Positions 23,601 to 36,603 of a stretch of DNA of 64,000 nucleotides are shown here, piece by piece. The translations under genes and the position numbers were made by a program. Each line of letters begins with the position of its first letter. The stretch's first letter is position 1. Source of the stretch: Rhipicephalus microplus (taxonomy: Eukaryota > Arthropoda > Arachnida > Ixodida > Ixodidae). Under the pieces are notes generated by a model. That model did not search any database and had not been told where the DNA came from. It saw only the letters and a program-made list of their open reading frames with translations. The stretch lies in the NCBI RefSeq assembly GCF_043290135.1, contig NC_134700.1, positions 237,802,088 through 237,866,087 on the forward strand, written 5' to 3'.

Positions 23601-24759
23601 ATAGGCTCTTCGGATGAAAAACTTCAATGCTATCAATTGACACGTCCGCTCATGTTTCCTAACCTTTTAAAAAATACACTGATTCCCACAACTGATGGTA
23701 TAATTAATGTCTACTAACTTCAAGATGCCTGCCGGCACAGCAAAACTAATTATAAAGGCAGCGAACAAATATCGCTCTTACCTTTTTTTCTTACGCGTGA
23801 GAGTATCAGAAAACAGCTTTTCGAACACTCAAGTCTCCTAAGCACGCACTGCAGTTTGCTCAAGTAGCAATAGCCCATGCAAAACACAGGCCCCTCGGCA
23901 TAACCCTTCCATCGGGGCGAAGTCGGGCAAACAATATCACGTGTATGTCCAACGCTGTCCCACCTTGATTGCGAGGTTTAAAAGATGTATAATATGCCAG
24001 CAAACTGCCCTACAGTCTGAACCACGTCTGAACCCTTTTAGAGCGCTGGGTAAACTCTAAATACGTATAAGGAAAGAGAGTTTAATGAGATACAAGACGA
24101 CAGCGGCCAACCTTTTATCTGGTCGGCCAAAAGTACGGCACGTAAAGAAGGTGGAACTCTGACCAATACAGCACCCACTGCAGGGTAGAGGACCGGCCCG
24201 CAAATCCTGCCTCGTCTCGCCGGAAACCATTCAAAAGCATCAGTTCTGAGATTCGCGCGATCGCTCATGATTGAAAGAGGAAAAAAAAAAAAAAGTCGTG
24301 GACAATAGAAAACTTCGGAGCGAAGCAGAACAATAAGGAAGCGTTGATTAGCGACGGCCAGCGACTGGTGGGCACAGAATAAAAAAAAAACAAATCGCAG
24401 TGAGGACAAAAGACGAAGCGACTACAAAAGGAACGCGCCTGATGAAAAGCCTATGCCGCGGTCCCCGACTTTCTTCTTCGCTGTCCGCAGCATCTCTTGA
24501 CAGCGGCGTATAAGGACGAGCAAAGGGTTCCCCGACGACAGCCTAATAGCTCTGCAATAACATTATACTGGAAGCCGTGATTGGTTTTTCCACCGGGATT
24601 CCACTGTCTGTCCCGAGTCGCGGAGATATATATTGTGCCGGGGAATTGTAGCAGGAAGTGCACACTTCGGAGCGCACGCGGTGTTAATGGTATTTTTTGC
24701 AGTTTAACGCAAGCCGAGTGGACAACTTCGCCGTCACCGGAAGTCACACGGTACGACGA
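20649..24759. other. Intron-like sequence, no gene seen
   Basis: Small AT tract near 20693-20710, C-run near 22069-22080. A palindromic TGACGTCA sits at about 20970. Several open frames of 60-150 codons have biased or random composition and match no family that I recognise. Confidence 0.3.
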
Positions 24760-24792
24760 GAGAAAAGAAAGAAAGAAAGAAAGAAAGAAAAA

Positions 24793-24891
<99 letters not shown>
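24760..24891. repeat. (GAAA)n microsatellite
   Basis: About 130 bp of GAAA units. The long Lys/Glu and Phe/Leu/Ser frames across it are artefacts. Confidence 0.96.
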
Positions 24892-26229
24892 CATCTTGCC
24901 ACAATTTCCTGTACACAATGAAAAATAGGAACTTTGCTTGCTGAGGCGTTTCGATTGTTGTGGGCGGAGTTCTCGTTAACTAATCTTTTCTGCCGCTTTG
25001 ATTTTCTTTTACCATGCACACGAAGTTTATCGCGAAGTTAACCTTTACACAAAGCTGATTCCAGACTTGAACAAAAAAAAAGGGGGAAGTAAGCAGTAAT
25101 GAAGTACATGTTGAAGCCTACGTGAAGCGAACTAAGCTTAAAATGTTAATTAAGCTGAAGATGTGAATGGAATACACAACTTGATCTACACAACTGCACT
25201 GCGTGCAATAGCACTTACTTTCTGAAAACTGCGAACAATGCTTGTAGAAAGACTGAAGAATGGCGTTGAGATCGGGGTATCTGCATTGAAAATCACATGG
25301 TACCTATCTAATTATTATTGAAAGATTCCAGACCCGTTGAGTCAAAGGGACGCAAAGAAACTGTGACGAATTAGCAAACCACGGGTCAGTGCCTTTTCGA
25401 CATCCTATATCAAAAAAAAAAATTGAAAGAAGCTGGAAATTTAAAAAAAAATGAAAGAAGCTGGAAATCGTGCACTATTCCATTAAGATATCCACCTGAT
25501 TTACGAATATATTCGCGAGCCGACAATATGAGTGTAGGTTTTACGTCGTCATTTATTCTGCTACGGTCGTTGGCGGAGTCTATATACATTAGCCTACACT
25601 TGAGCATGCGAAGCCAATAAGATAGAAAAAGAAAACCACGATTTCTTTATTTGTTTGTTTCTTTTCATGTTTTACAGGCAAGCGATTTCATTCGAAAGGT
25701 GCGTTGCAGGGAGGCGGGAAATATATGTTCTTGTTCAAAGGAGTAAGTGGTTCCCCTGTAATGATGCCAGTTCAGAATAGCAGCGGGATAAATTTCTTAA
25801 ACCAGGTGTCGTCAGTACACATCCCTCATGCAGTTCTATAAGCATGCCGCTCCAGCGTTCCCGACAAGCGTGTTCGGATCAGTGCAGTGTGGATGACACA
25901 GCATGATGGAGGCGTAAATGTCTTCAATAAGGCGCGGTTACACTAAGCCCGCGACACTTCACTTCTTCGTTGGTGCCGGGCGAATGTCTGCGACAGCTGC
26001 CAGCGACAATGCAGACGTTGAAATCAAGCGGGGCGCACAGCTCTAAAGGGACAACGAGAAACAAGATCTATAGCTAGAGGTCACGAAAGACGAGCTCGCA
26101 CTCGAGCGCCACGACGACAGATGTCGCCGTCGTCGGCGGAGGTGTCGTCGGTGCAGCATCGCGGACACCCAAGCCACCGGCATTCTCTCGAAGCTCCCGA
26201 GCCGCCATCATCTAGCCTGACAAGACTCT
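24892..26229. other. No gene seen
   Basis: A 29-bp tandem duplication (GAAAGAAGCTGGAAAT with A-run) lies at about 25423-25468. Otherwise nothing recognised. Confidence 0.3.
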
Positions 26230-26670
26230 TTTAGCAAGCTACCAGAATAGAGTACGCGAATGCGGTACGGTACAACGGTACCACTCCTACTTTCTAGCTC
26301 GTTGTGCTTTTGCCGTCCCAGCAAAGGTACACCTATATACCCAAGAAACAACATATTCCCACTCATTCCTGTCTAAAACTTGCAAGGATTGGAACCACCT
26401 CCCACAATCAGTTGCATCCATCACCTCGCCTTGCAGTTTTAAAACATCGCTCGGTGTTGGAAATGTAAACGTTTGATTTTGTTGTTAGTTTTCTTGTATA
26501 ATCTACTGGCTGTATAACATACTTGCAGTTGATAATAGTTGCTTTCCAGTGTTTAATAATGTTCTAGTGTCTTGTCTATGTATTCTTTTCTTTAACATTG
26601 TTCGTCAGTGCCCGCTCCCCTCTGCAATGCTGTAAAGCCCTGAGGGTACAATAAATAAATAAATAAATAA
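26230..26670 (+). mobile_element. Jockey/CR1-like LINE 3' end with (ATAA)n tail
   Basis: A short frame encodes SKTCKDWNHLPQSVASITS, matching the last residues of many arthropod LINE reverse transcriptases (RT..DWN.LP..VV.I). It is followed by a 3'UTR ending CCCTGAGGGTACAATAAATAAATAAATAA, here described as a CCCTGAGGGTA box plus an ATAA tail, typical of tick LINEs. 5'-truncated. Confidence 0.65.
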
Positions 26671-26977
26671 ACGCTTTTTTTTTTTTTCAAAATTATACGG
26701 AGAGGTTGCCACGCACCATTGGTGTCTGTCATCATATATGCGTCGTTAACGAAGAACCTGTCGTTCGGGGGACGCACTTTCACTGGAACCGGGACAACGA
26801 GCAAAGTAGAAGAAGCACTTCTGTGATACTGTACCGTATATGCGTAGTGAGTACAGTATTTCCGTAACGTGCTAAAAGTCTCTAAAGAGAACTGGACGGG
26901 TTAATGTTTCTACCAAATTAAGGTACGCTAAATAATCGGAACATAGCAGCACAATATTTCGAAATACAACCATTTCT

Positions 26978-27065
26978 CCTTGCATCATCGTCATCATCAT
27001 GACCACGCCCACTGCAGGCAAATGCCTAACACGTGTTCGACCAATTAACCCAGTCCTGTGCTTGC
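26978..27065 (-). mobile_element. RTE-like LINE 3' end fragment, minus strand
   Basis: (CAT)n at 26983-27000, then 'CCACGCCCACTGCAGGCAAA' and 'CGACCAATTAACCC'. This is the reverse complement of the 3' region seen at 14222-14308 (GGTTAACTGGCGGAACATG ... CAGCAGAC ... GATGATGAT). Confidence 0.55.
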
Positions 27066-29858
27066 TCTTATCCCCACAAAACTTTATCGTATGCAAGCGG
27101 TCCGTGGTTCGAATCTTGGTACCACGCAATTCCCCACGATATAAAAAAAAAAACGGGGGAAAATTCGCATGCTGACGGAATAGCATGAAGAGGACTCTCG
27201 ACATAGGTGACTAATGCTGGTGGTGCAACACCTCATCAAACAATAATCGGCCACTCTGGTGCAGTACACGACCACTACCCAATGTGGGAGTTTTTCGCCT
27301 ACTATAAAAGGCCATATTGCAAAATAATTCTGGCGGAAGAGGTCCATGAAGCGATTCTCACCAAAAGAATAAAAAATAAAAATAAATAAATTAAAAGAAA
27401 CAGAAACACTTGCGAAAAAGCTTCATACTTAGTATTTACAAAAAAAGTAAGCAGGATATAGCGTGCAAAGTGCGGACAAAAAGAAAAAACTAAAAATATT
27501 TGTTGACACCTCGCTTCTTTTTCGTCGCTCGCTTTTTAAAAATTTTCTCCAAACATTTCCAGACATTTCATTAAAATGCACTATAGGTGCACCGACCCAG
27601 CTTCTCGAGAAAACGCACGGCAGTACTTTGTTTCAACTTTGGCAACGGAAATCAACAAAATGAAAAATGAGGGCGACGCCACCGAATCTTGTGACGTCAG
27701 GCTTCATCGACGAGAGTCAATATTGCCCAACCCGGAGTTGGCCATGCATCCACACGCACATTGCGCGCGATAACGAACGTTCTAGACAACATCCTTTGAC
27801 ATGTTTCCACGCTGTTATCTCCAGCGGATTGAGCTGCCGTAAGCACGCGGAGATTAGCAGCTTAGACTCGTGTTGGTGCGTCGTATACATGAGCCAGTTG
27901 GTTGGTAACAGTGGTTCTGATAACTTTTTGTCCCCACCCCGAAACTCGCCGCTCCTTTATAAAGTATTTAACTAAACTCTCTCTCTTTACAGAAAACTGT
28001 GCAAAAAAAGAAACTGATAGACAGAACTGCAAATACAATTGCTGACATGAATTTTTTTTTCTTTAATGAAAGAGGAGACTTCTTATGTACGAGCGTTGTC
28101 GCACGAAGCTACAAAGGAAATTGGTAAATTGTCGATTTCGCAGAAAGAAAGCTTCGCAGTGGAAGTTCTTGTCCAAGATTTGAACTCGGAGACAACGCCA
28201 ACGATTGACAGTTCTTCCTTTTCATCGACGGTTTTTCACTTTAGAAGCTTACGATGACCCGATATGCCACGGGATTCAGGTGTTTTGTCCAATACATCAC
28301 TTTCGAACCAATTAGGAGTTCACTTTAACTTGCGCGCCATAAATCACAGGGTTGACAAATTTATCGAATCTGTCACTCAAACTTCGATGTGGTCAAGCGC
28401 ACTGACCGGTGTCCAGAGTACTCGATAGACACCCGGTCTTGCCAACGGAAGTCTTTTTTTTTTCCGCAGCGATGTCGCCTTTATTTACTGAGTGCGCTTC
28501 CCACTGAACAACAATGTTCAGAGTGAGAGCTACCCTTTCAGGAGTGTCCAGCGCTCGTCATTTATGTGCACTAAATATTGTCCATTGTAGCAGCTCCTCA
28601 GCGTAAACTTGTACAATACAAGGAACAGTAAGCTTGTCTCAACAGCTGTTCTTTCTCTCTTTTTTTCTGCTTGATAAGAAGAATGTCCCCGTTTGTGTGA
28701 CACGAAGGTGAGTTATCCTGCAGAGCATAGGAGCGCCAGGATATGCACCGGATACTGGAACATACCACTTAAATCTCACGACAAGCTTCACTTGCGTAAT
28801 AATTATAACTCTACACTCTGCCGAATGCACAAGTGCTATTTTAGCAGTTCGCCCACCCTAGAAACGTTCTACTTTCCGTTGAGCGCAGGGTACGAGGCCG
28901 CACTTGGATGTAGTGGTGGGGACGACTATACAGGGGAAGTTACGACGGTAGTCCTCACAATAGATTTCAAGTCTGTAAGACTGTGTATATCATAGGCGGA
29001 GAGTACAGGGGGCTAGGGCCTCCTCCGAGCTGCCTCATGGAGAGCGCAGAGCCTCCACCCCCCCCCCCCCCCCTCTACGTGGGCCCGGGAATTTTTTTTT
29101 CCGAACTAGGCTTAGGCTCTCATCCACCACCAACGAAGAGTTGGCCATTCTGTCTTGCAGTTATTCCATGGAGAACTCCTTTATGCCCGTTCCTTTTCCT
29201 TTCAGGCTTTTAAAATTTTTGATGCCAGTTTTAAAATGACAAGTACACTGTATTTGGCATCAGGCTGAATTACCACATGCAGTGAACCACTCGATGGACA
29301 TGCGTATACCACTGGACATGCGTATAGAAGACCTTTTGCAATCAATTTTCACGTCACATTAAAAGAGGCAAAAATGATAAAAATTGTACCGTTCCTGAGT
29401 AACTGAGAGTGCTGATGGAGTCAAGGAGATTGCAAGGTGAAAGAATATAAATTCAAGCGCGAGAACTGCTCTAATACACCTCATTAAAGTTTAATATGTT
29501 TTTGAAACGGCGAAGCTCAATCGGATGTTCGAGAAGGTACACTTGGGGTTTATTCCAATGCAACTTAGCAACCGACCCACCGAGCAAGCAAGCACCGCGA
29601 TTCCGGGAGCTTCGTTGCTTTTCGGTTGCCTTTTGATTCGAGCGCTGTACAGCGCCGTTGACTTTTCAACGAAACAAGCCAGGAGGACGTGATTCTTTCT
29701 CTACTTGAGAACGTGTCGCAGCTTACTGGCACAACTGTTCGTCCAACTGCAGGACGCCAGCGCACCGACTTCAGCATAGGGCGCCAGTAACGCAGGAGCA
29801 GCTCACTTGGGTTTCCTTTTTAACTGTGCTCGGCGTTATACTGCCCCTGTGTTTGTTT
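27066..29858. other. No gene seen
   Basis: A lone tRNA B-box-like GGTTCGAATC near 27107 may be a SINE scrap. There is a C-run at about 29057-29073. No gene recognised. Confidence 0.3.
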
Positions 29859-30272
29859 GTTTCCCTGGGATCATGGCTCACAACTACTCGGGAGGATTGG
29901 CCAAGAAAGCGTAGTGAATTTTTTTTCTGTGAGCATTATAACTATGTGTAAAAATGAATTTGTATAATAATGTGACTAATGTAAGAAAAACCACATAAAA
30001 AGAGAGTAAAGAAAAAAAAATGGAAAAGTCAATTTGACAAATTTTGATATTTCAGGTGTTGTGATCACCACTCAGCTGCGTTTACTTCACCTCACCGTTC
30101 AGATTAAAAAAAATTTTTAGATACTAAATAATAATTATTTTATTGAAGATCACAATGGTATACATTTGGATGCCTGAATATAATCGCAAACGGCATTGAA
30201 AGCATCCCTGTGCCAATGTCCCAAAATTGAGGCACCAAAGTTTAGTGTTGGTCGGTGATGATCTTCTTCCTT

Positions 30273-30308
<36 letters not shown>

Positions 30309-30788
30309 AGGCGAACAATTTTTTATCTTGTCGCCGATACAGTATAATTAGAAATGAGCTTCGAGTTCTTCCCTTTCTGAAGATAGGTGTTAGATTGACG
30401 GCGGAAACTGTACTGAACTTAAGTGCCTCAGTTTTGGGACATAGCCACAGGGATGCTTTCAATGCCGTTTGCGATTTTAGTCAGGCATTCAAACGTATTG
30501 TAATTTTTAATCTAATAACCAATATTGTGTATCATAAAAAAGTGTTTTAACATAGATTCCGAGTGGTTAGGTGAAGTGAACTGTATGGTCATCTCAAAAG
30601 CTGAAATATCAAAATCTCTCAAATTTACTTTTCTATTTTCCGCCTTTCTCTGTAGTGTTTCTCACATTAGTTATACTTCAATATAAGTTCATTCTTATAC
30701 ATAGTTGTAAATCTCACAGTGAAAGTACTGTATGCTTTTTGGCCGATTCCCCTGAGTGGGTATGAGCCATAATTCAAGAAAACAAACC
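29859..30788. mobile_element. Foldback-type element with long inverted repeats
   Basis: The left arm (about 29859-30246) and right arm (about 30414-30788) are diverged inverted copies. Matching landmarks are TCATGGCTCA...GGATTGGCCAA, ATGTGTAAAAATGAA...GTGACTAATG, TTGATATTTCAGG, and 'GGCATTGAAAGCATCCCTGTG', the last shown as GGCATTGAAAGCATCC. The loop holds (AAT)n at 30276-30308. No coding capacity is seen. Exact ends and target duplication are not resolved. Confidence 0.65.
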
Positions 30789-32339
30789 TAAGTTTAACTC
30801 AATTTTCGTTATAATGGAAAGTGTGGCCAATCTTTTTTGTGGGTATGAGCCAAGATCTTTTAGGCCACAAACTAACAAACAAAAAGGCTCCTTCATTTCG
30901 GTCAAGCCGGTTCTTCTTTTGAACTAGTTTCAACTGCGTGAAACCCAGTCACGAAAGTAATCAAACTAGTTAGGACGCTTGACTAATGAAGAGACGCTTC
31001 AGATATCTAGGTTATTGCCAATAGTTACGATTATGGTTCAGCGATCGTGCATAACTGAAATTCCAGGAAGATAGGAAAAAAAAACGAATAATACAACATG
31101 TATAGCCAGAAGTTGTAAACGCATCGAACTAAAATGAAAAAAAAAAAAGAATACGCACGCGTGCGCGCATGAACGGCTGAGAGTGTGCCAGGCAAATTTG
31201 AATCTGCGTGTCCACCATGTGCAAATTTCTATTTTTACAAATTTTGGCGTAGTGTGGTTAAAAAGATTACCTTACAACGCGTGGCGTTGTGGTGACTGGA
31301 ACTACGCCATTTTAGGTTCTCTTTAACAAACTCATCTCGATTATACACGACAGTGCAATCAATGCTTTTGTGTAGCGCTGATCAGAATACCATGCAAAAA
31401 GTTCAAAGTTAATATATTGTCTCCTCAATATGATAATTAATACTACTAATAAAATTCCACGCGAAAGTAACGCGAAAAGAGCTCGCAATGTGGAGACTGT
31501 GCCCACTGAGGTCAAAAGTAGTGAAATGGACATCGTCGTTCGTAAAAAAGCGTAATAATTATTCCCCGAGTTTCTGGCACCCTTTTATATCGCACGACCT
31601 CTGAAGTGATCGCCGAGGCCAGGTTTTATCTAGGGTAATTTAACGGCAATATTATCTACCATAGAGTCAAGCTTGACACCGTGAATATGGTTGCGAAACA
31701 TACGGAAAACCCATACAGGAAAGTTGGAAGAGTTTCGCAGCTACCCAATGCAGCGAATAACGGCGACCGGCATAATAATAGGAACATTCATATCGGTTCA
31801 TGCCGCTATTAACAATGTAACTGTCGGGTTGAGTAATAAGGAAGCAAAACAGAATAAAGTGACGCCACTAGTCGTAGTTACTCGTGTTACCACAAGGCCG
31901 CACTTGTGTGTCACTCAAGAAGACGTACCAGCAAACGCGCACTTTATTAAGACAGGTTGAACTAGAAACGACTTCGAGACAACACAGAACTCTTCAGAGT
32001 TGCTTGTCGGCATTTCAATTATGTGAGCGGGACCGTGTATTATTAAGTCAGCTGAGCCGGAAGTGCTTCGTCGGCAGCCAAGTTACTGATACTTCTGGAG
32101 TTCGTTTTCAGTTAATACAGCTCTAACGAAGTTGAAAGAGCCGATCTAACAAATAGGCAGGCACTCGCAGACCCTGGTGGTAATAGGTAACTGTCCCACC
32201 AGCCACCAGTTGCGCCACTGTTTAGTTTTCACTCGCGGTGCATCCGCGCTCCAGCATCCGTGCTCGGGACGTCCCAGAGGTAATGCAGGATTTAGCCGCG
32301 ATGACTCCAAGTAAGGACCGGAGGAATGCGACACATTTT
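30789..32339. other. No gene seen
   Basis: Short A-runs and an ACGCGTGCGCGC stretch near 31156. Nothing coding recognised. Confidence 0.3.
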
Positions 32340-33420
32340 ATTTAGCGCAGTCGGCGGCAGCGTCAAAAGAGCGCTGCTCGCGCGACAAATACGTCCGCCG
32401 ACACAGGAGCCGTCAACGCGGTCGTTTTCGTCTGCTCGGCGCCGGCGAGAGTGAGATCGGGCGCAAACTCAAACAGGCGCACGTGCGCCGCACGCACGCA
32501 ATCGCTGCTTGCACTCACCTCGAACGGAACGCTGGTTGCTTGCCCGAAAGGAAAGCGTCGCGACTTGCGGGGAAACAGCGAACAGGAGGAGCAGTAAAAG
32601 AGGCAGCAGGCACGGGCCGCACGCGGCCTGACATCGCAGCGACAGCATCGGGAGACGACGCGGAGCCGGCCCAACGGTGCGCGACTGAACGGGCGCCTGC
32701 GGTGCCGGCGGGACGGGCCGACGCCGGCCGGGAGAGGGTCACGCCGCCGGACAAGAGCCCGGCCAACCAACACCACGCCGGCGGTGGGAGGGGCCAGCCG
32801 TACCAACAATGGCGGCCCGTGACGTCACAAATGTGCCGTCGCCGCCGAGACACCTGTCGGAGGAGGCGGCGGCCGAGCGGGCGCCCGCCCGTGGCGCCGC
32901 CGTCAATCAAGCGGCGCGAGGGGTAAACAGTTTCGGTTTCAGGCGCCGTCTGCGCGGAGCCATGGCTGCGGTCGCCATGCCGCCACCGCTGCTCCAGACA
33001 TTCATTACGACGGGGGGCGAGAGAAGCAATTTCCTGCGCTCCCGCTGGGCCAAGTTCACTCATCCGCTCAACTGCTCACCAAAATAAACGCGGTCCGGTC
33101 CAGACGACGCGGACCGACGACGCCTGGCCCATTCCGCCGTCGGCCGTGCAAACATTGCGGCGATGATGATGACCTAGTCGGGCACCCGCAGGCGCCTACA
33201 CTCGCGCGGCGTCACGAGAGCCGGCGACGACGCAACGCCAATGATTCTCCCCCCTCGCTCGGGGGGCAATCGCGCTTGATTCGGCGCCGCACGGCTCGCA
33301 CCTCCAGTCACGTCCCGCACATTCTTGGAAAAAGGGCTCCCCCCTCCCCGCCAGAAGCTTACATCTCCGGTTAACTGCGTGCCCGGACTCGCAGAGCAAA
33401 ACGCTCATTATACGCTCAGG
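32340..33420 (-). promoter_or_regulatory. GC-rich promoter island of the ADAMTS-like gene
   Basis: About 1 kb with strongly raised G+C and CpG content compared with its flanks. It contains a minus-strand initiator TTCAGTC (32683-32689, predicted start at 32686), an ATG 38 bases downstream (32648), and a consensus donor GTGAGT at 32518. A palindromic CRE site TGACGTCA lies at 32820-32827, about 130 bp upstream of the predicted start. No TATA box is seen at the expected distance. Confidence 0.6.
32519..32648 (-). CDS. Signal-peptide exon, probably exon 1 of the ADAMTS-like gene
   Basis: From ATG at 32648 the minus strand encodes 43 residues plus one base of a split codon, ending at a textbook donor (CGAG then GTGAGT). 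The peptide has a classic signal sequence: short N-region with Arg5, a hydrophobic core CLLPLLLLLLFAVS at about residues 13-26, then a polar region with a likely cleavage near ATLS. It ends NQRSVR. Its phase (one base, G) exactly complements the ADAMTS exon at 2208, which starts with AC, giving Asp across the junction. That exon lies downstream on the same strand. A second ATG in another frame (about 32634) is weaker because its frame lacks a signal sequence. It could belong to another secreted protein; the phase match alone has a one-in-three chance. Confidence 0.6.
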
Positions 33421-33450
33421 TGCCAGCCCTGCTAGGCGATAAAATTTTCT

Positions 33451-33571
33451 GCGGGGTTAACCTAGTTCAAGGCGAGACGCGCACCACTGCGAGTCAATAG
33501 GCACCCTAGAGGCTGATGAGGGCACTTAACTGGCGCCAACAGAAATCGAAAGCAGAACTAAAAGACCAGTG
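33451..33571 (+). mobile_element. Tigger/pogo-like transposase 5' fragment
   Basis: A stretch of about 120 bp closely matches the minus-strand sequence at about 42292-42400. It covers the 5' leader (GCGGGGTTAACCTAGTT) and the first residues MRALNWRQQKSKAELKDQ, starting at 33514. It is cut off after 'AAAGACCAGT', where other sequence follows. A recent partial copy, opposite in orientation to the larger one in the RpS13 intron. Confidence 0.8.
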
Positions 33572-34008
33572 GGTCAGAGGTGAGCTTTCTAAGAAAAGAA
33601 AAATAGCAGGACGTTGACGGCACGACTAAAACAGGCACGATCTCAAGCTTGCCAAAGGGGATATTTCATTTACATTTTAATGAGATTTCAACATCCTTAT
33701 TCTATCTCCAAGATTCAATAATGGCATTCGCAGTTTTTCCACGCACATGCCCACATCATTTAGCCTTTCGTTTGTGTGCCACTTTGAAAATTTTATTCGC
33801 TGGATTTTCCCACATTGTGCACTTCCGCAGGCCTAACGCCCACAAAAGAAAAATATGGCATTGGCAATACCGAAATCAGTGATGAAATTTGTTCGATATA
33901 TATGTATGGCCAGATATATATACAAAAATGTGCGGCCAGCGACAACATAGTTCAAGCTCTTCAAACTGTCCTTTTAAATATGTTGTTCACTGGCCAAAGT
34001 GAAGTATA

Positions 34009-34193
34009 CAGTAGACTCAGTAAACGGAAATGTATTAAACAGAACTACTGCTTGAATGAAACTATCACCTCTGCAATGCTTGGTTTCATGCTTGTATTCT
34101 GCACCCATGTTCATTTCTCAGTTAAGGGAATTCCTGTTAAATGGAACACATTTACCCACTCCCTTCAGGTTGTGTTTACTGACAGTCTACAGT
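34009..34193. mobile_element. Possible Tigger-like MITE
   Basis: Left end CAGTAGACTCAGTAAAC (preceded by TA at 34007) and right end GTTTACTGACAGTCTACAG are imperfect inverted repeats. No coding. The right flank does not show a clear TA. Confidence 0.4.
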
Positions 34194-34623
34194 GATTGGG
34201 AGGGGGCATTTGTACTCCGATGAGGCCACTTTCAGGTGTAGTATTCGCAGTGTAGAAGTGAACATGACGTAGCTATCCTTTACTTCTGTATGTCTTTTAT
34301 CGGCACTGCTTTCACAATACATAGCACACAAGTGCAGTCAAATTTATATCAATGCAGTCGCCAATAATTGATAAAAAGTGCAACACTACTTGGCAATGGG
34401 CTGTCACCCCAAGTGTGATTGGCTTCTCTTGTGAACACCTCTAGTGTTCGCACTGGTTGCTCAAGGCACAATTCAATATCAATACCATGACATGTTTTAT
34501 AGCGCACCACTGAAATGCTGCAAGAACCAAGCAGTGATGTTGTGCAATGTTTAGCCAACTAGCAAAGTTTTTAGCAAGCATGCCCCAATTAATGTAATGT
34601 ACAGGTATAATCAATGCCACATA

Positions 34624-34815
34624 ATAATTGTTGGGGTTTCACATCCCAAAACAACAATATTATTACGAGAGACGCCGTAGTGGGGAGCTCCAGACATTCT
34701 GACCATCTGGTGTTCTTTAACGTGCACCTAAATTTAAGTCCATGGGCCTCGAACATTTCCGCCTCCATTGGAAATGCGGCTGCCGCAGCCTGAATTCGAT
34801 CCCTCGACCTGCTGG
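34624..34815 (-). mobile_element. Diverged Ruka SINE, head truncated
   Basis: 'TTGGGGTTTCACATCCCAAA', 'GAGACGCCGTAGTGGGGAGC' and 'TTCTTTAACGTGCACCTAAA' in order, ending in a damaged B-box region (GAATTCGATCCC). The very head is missing. Confidence 0.8.
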
Positions 34816-36205
34816 ATATCATAAATTTAATTAGCATGTGTGCCATGATAGGCACCTCGCTATTCTTTACAAATGCACATACCAAGAGCAATATTTCGAA
34901 TGACAAGCAGTTTGGATACTGTAGATCAGCCTAATAAAAAAGTTCGATGATTAAGGCGAACACTTTAACTGAAGGGACAAGAAAGTTGAATTTTGCACAA
35001 GGATCGAGGGCTGCATGCCATCAATAGAAAGAATCTCTTGTGCCCATGGCATGCAATTTTCCCTGCTTTCATAAATCCTTTGGATAAACTTGAAAAATAA
35101 AGGCAAATACAAGTAAGCTTTCCAGCCTATAGCCTTTATTATTTAAAGCTTTGCTACGGTGCTACTTGCAAGCGTACTGAATACCTGAAGTACACCACAG
35201 CAATTAACCTTGTATCAAGTTGTCTAGCTGAAGCAGTTCCGACAGGTAATGTTTGAAACACCTACACCATACCTGTTCGTTACATCAGAAACAACTAAAT
35301 GTGCCACTAAAGCACCCGTATTTTTTCTTTTTGACGTGTTGTTACAGCACCTTACTACGTCTTAACAGTTACACATACCTTGATACAAGGTGCATAGATA
35401 TGCATAGGGTTCCCCTTCGGAGAGGGGCCAAGGTTTATCACAGTGCCCCTACTTCCTAATAAGACAAAGCCCCACACAGACATTCCCCCTCCTCTACCCT
35501 CTCTTGCACACGTCTACACTCATTGGTACTCTCATACCTGCACAGAACAGCGAGAAGAAATTCACACTACGAGGGTACACCTGTGCTCCATGAAGTGTTT
35601 CTCCAGAAAACCATGATTGAAGTAAAATGGTTGATAGCCACTTTGTGCATCTGGTAAGAATTACATAAGTTAGACTAATCACCCAGACGTTCGAGTTGCC
35701 AGTTGTGCTTATAAGCGGACTTGAACTTCTTTTTTCACCGAGTAGCCTGCAGAATTTTCTAGACGCTTGTCGCCATTTTTTGCGCTTACCAACATTTTCC
35801 CAGCAACTATAGTTATTTTAGCAACCATCGAATTCGCCAATAGCCCATTTGTTGACGACTATGCATAGTTGAGTGTTGGAAGTGAATCGTACGTTGGGGG
35901 AATCAAGCAACGTTAATCATACACTGGCAAACGTGGATTGAGACTACCTCGGAGACAATGCATAAAAGTAAATATATGATTTTGTTTATAGTTGTGCATA
36001 TATCTCGCTGAACAAAATGACTAAGGTATTTTTGAAATTCACCCTTGCATTTCAGTGGCATTTATTATAATTAAAACATTTTTAATGAAAGAAAATGAAT
36101 TAAATATCTACCTCTTTTGGTCACCCAGACATCCACAAGTGCTGAATTTGCACTACAGGCGTCTTTCTTGAAGACATCATTGCATGCTTAGGAGTCGTGT
36201 ATATG
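34816..36205. other. No gene seen
   Basis: AT-rich sequence between the ADAMTS-like promoter and the RpS13 3' end. I see nothing recognisable. Confidence 0.3.
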
Positions 36206-36210
36206 TACAA

Positions 36211-36598
36211 CCAACGCCTCCTAGACTTCCCGTTCCTGCCTGATGAGCGCGAAACGCCAGTCATCTATGGCGGCGCTGCCTACGTAGGGGTAAGGGTCTT
36301 TGTACTTGGCCTTTGAGATTGGCAATTTTGCCGTTTGCTACTAATTTAAGAGGATGCCTTGTATTAAAAAAGTTGCTTGCTGAATGACAGTGTCACTTAC
36401 GTACGGTTAATTATAATTACGTTTACGCCTTTTTAAAACTTCTTTACGTTATTTTTGTTGCATATAAACTCCAAAAACGTAAAAACCTATTTGAAGACAC
36501 CCCTACTTGAGTGGCGCCACCACCGTAGTTCCGACGACCGCCGCTTCCCAAGTGACCACTGATAATCCGGCAGGCACGGGAAATCTAGGAGGCGTTGG
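36211..36598. mobile_element. MITE with GC-rich terminal inverted repeats
   Basis: Starts CCAACGCCTCCTAGACTTCC and ends as its inverse (reverse complement CCAACGCCTCCTAGATTTCC). The inverted similarity continues for about 40 bp (CCTGCCTGAT / CCTGCCGGAT). The pentamer TACAA occurs directly on both sides (36206-36210 and 36599-36603). 388 bp, no coding capacity. Superfamily not assigned. Confidence 0.72.
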
Positions 36599-36603
36599 TA
36601 CAA

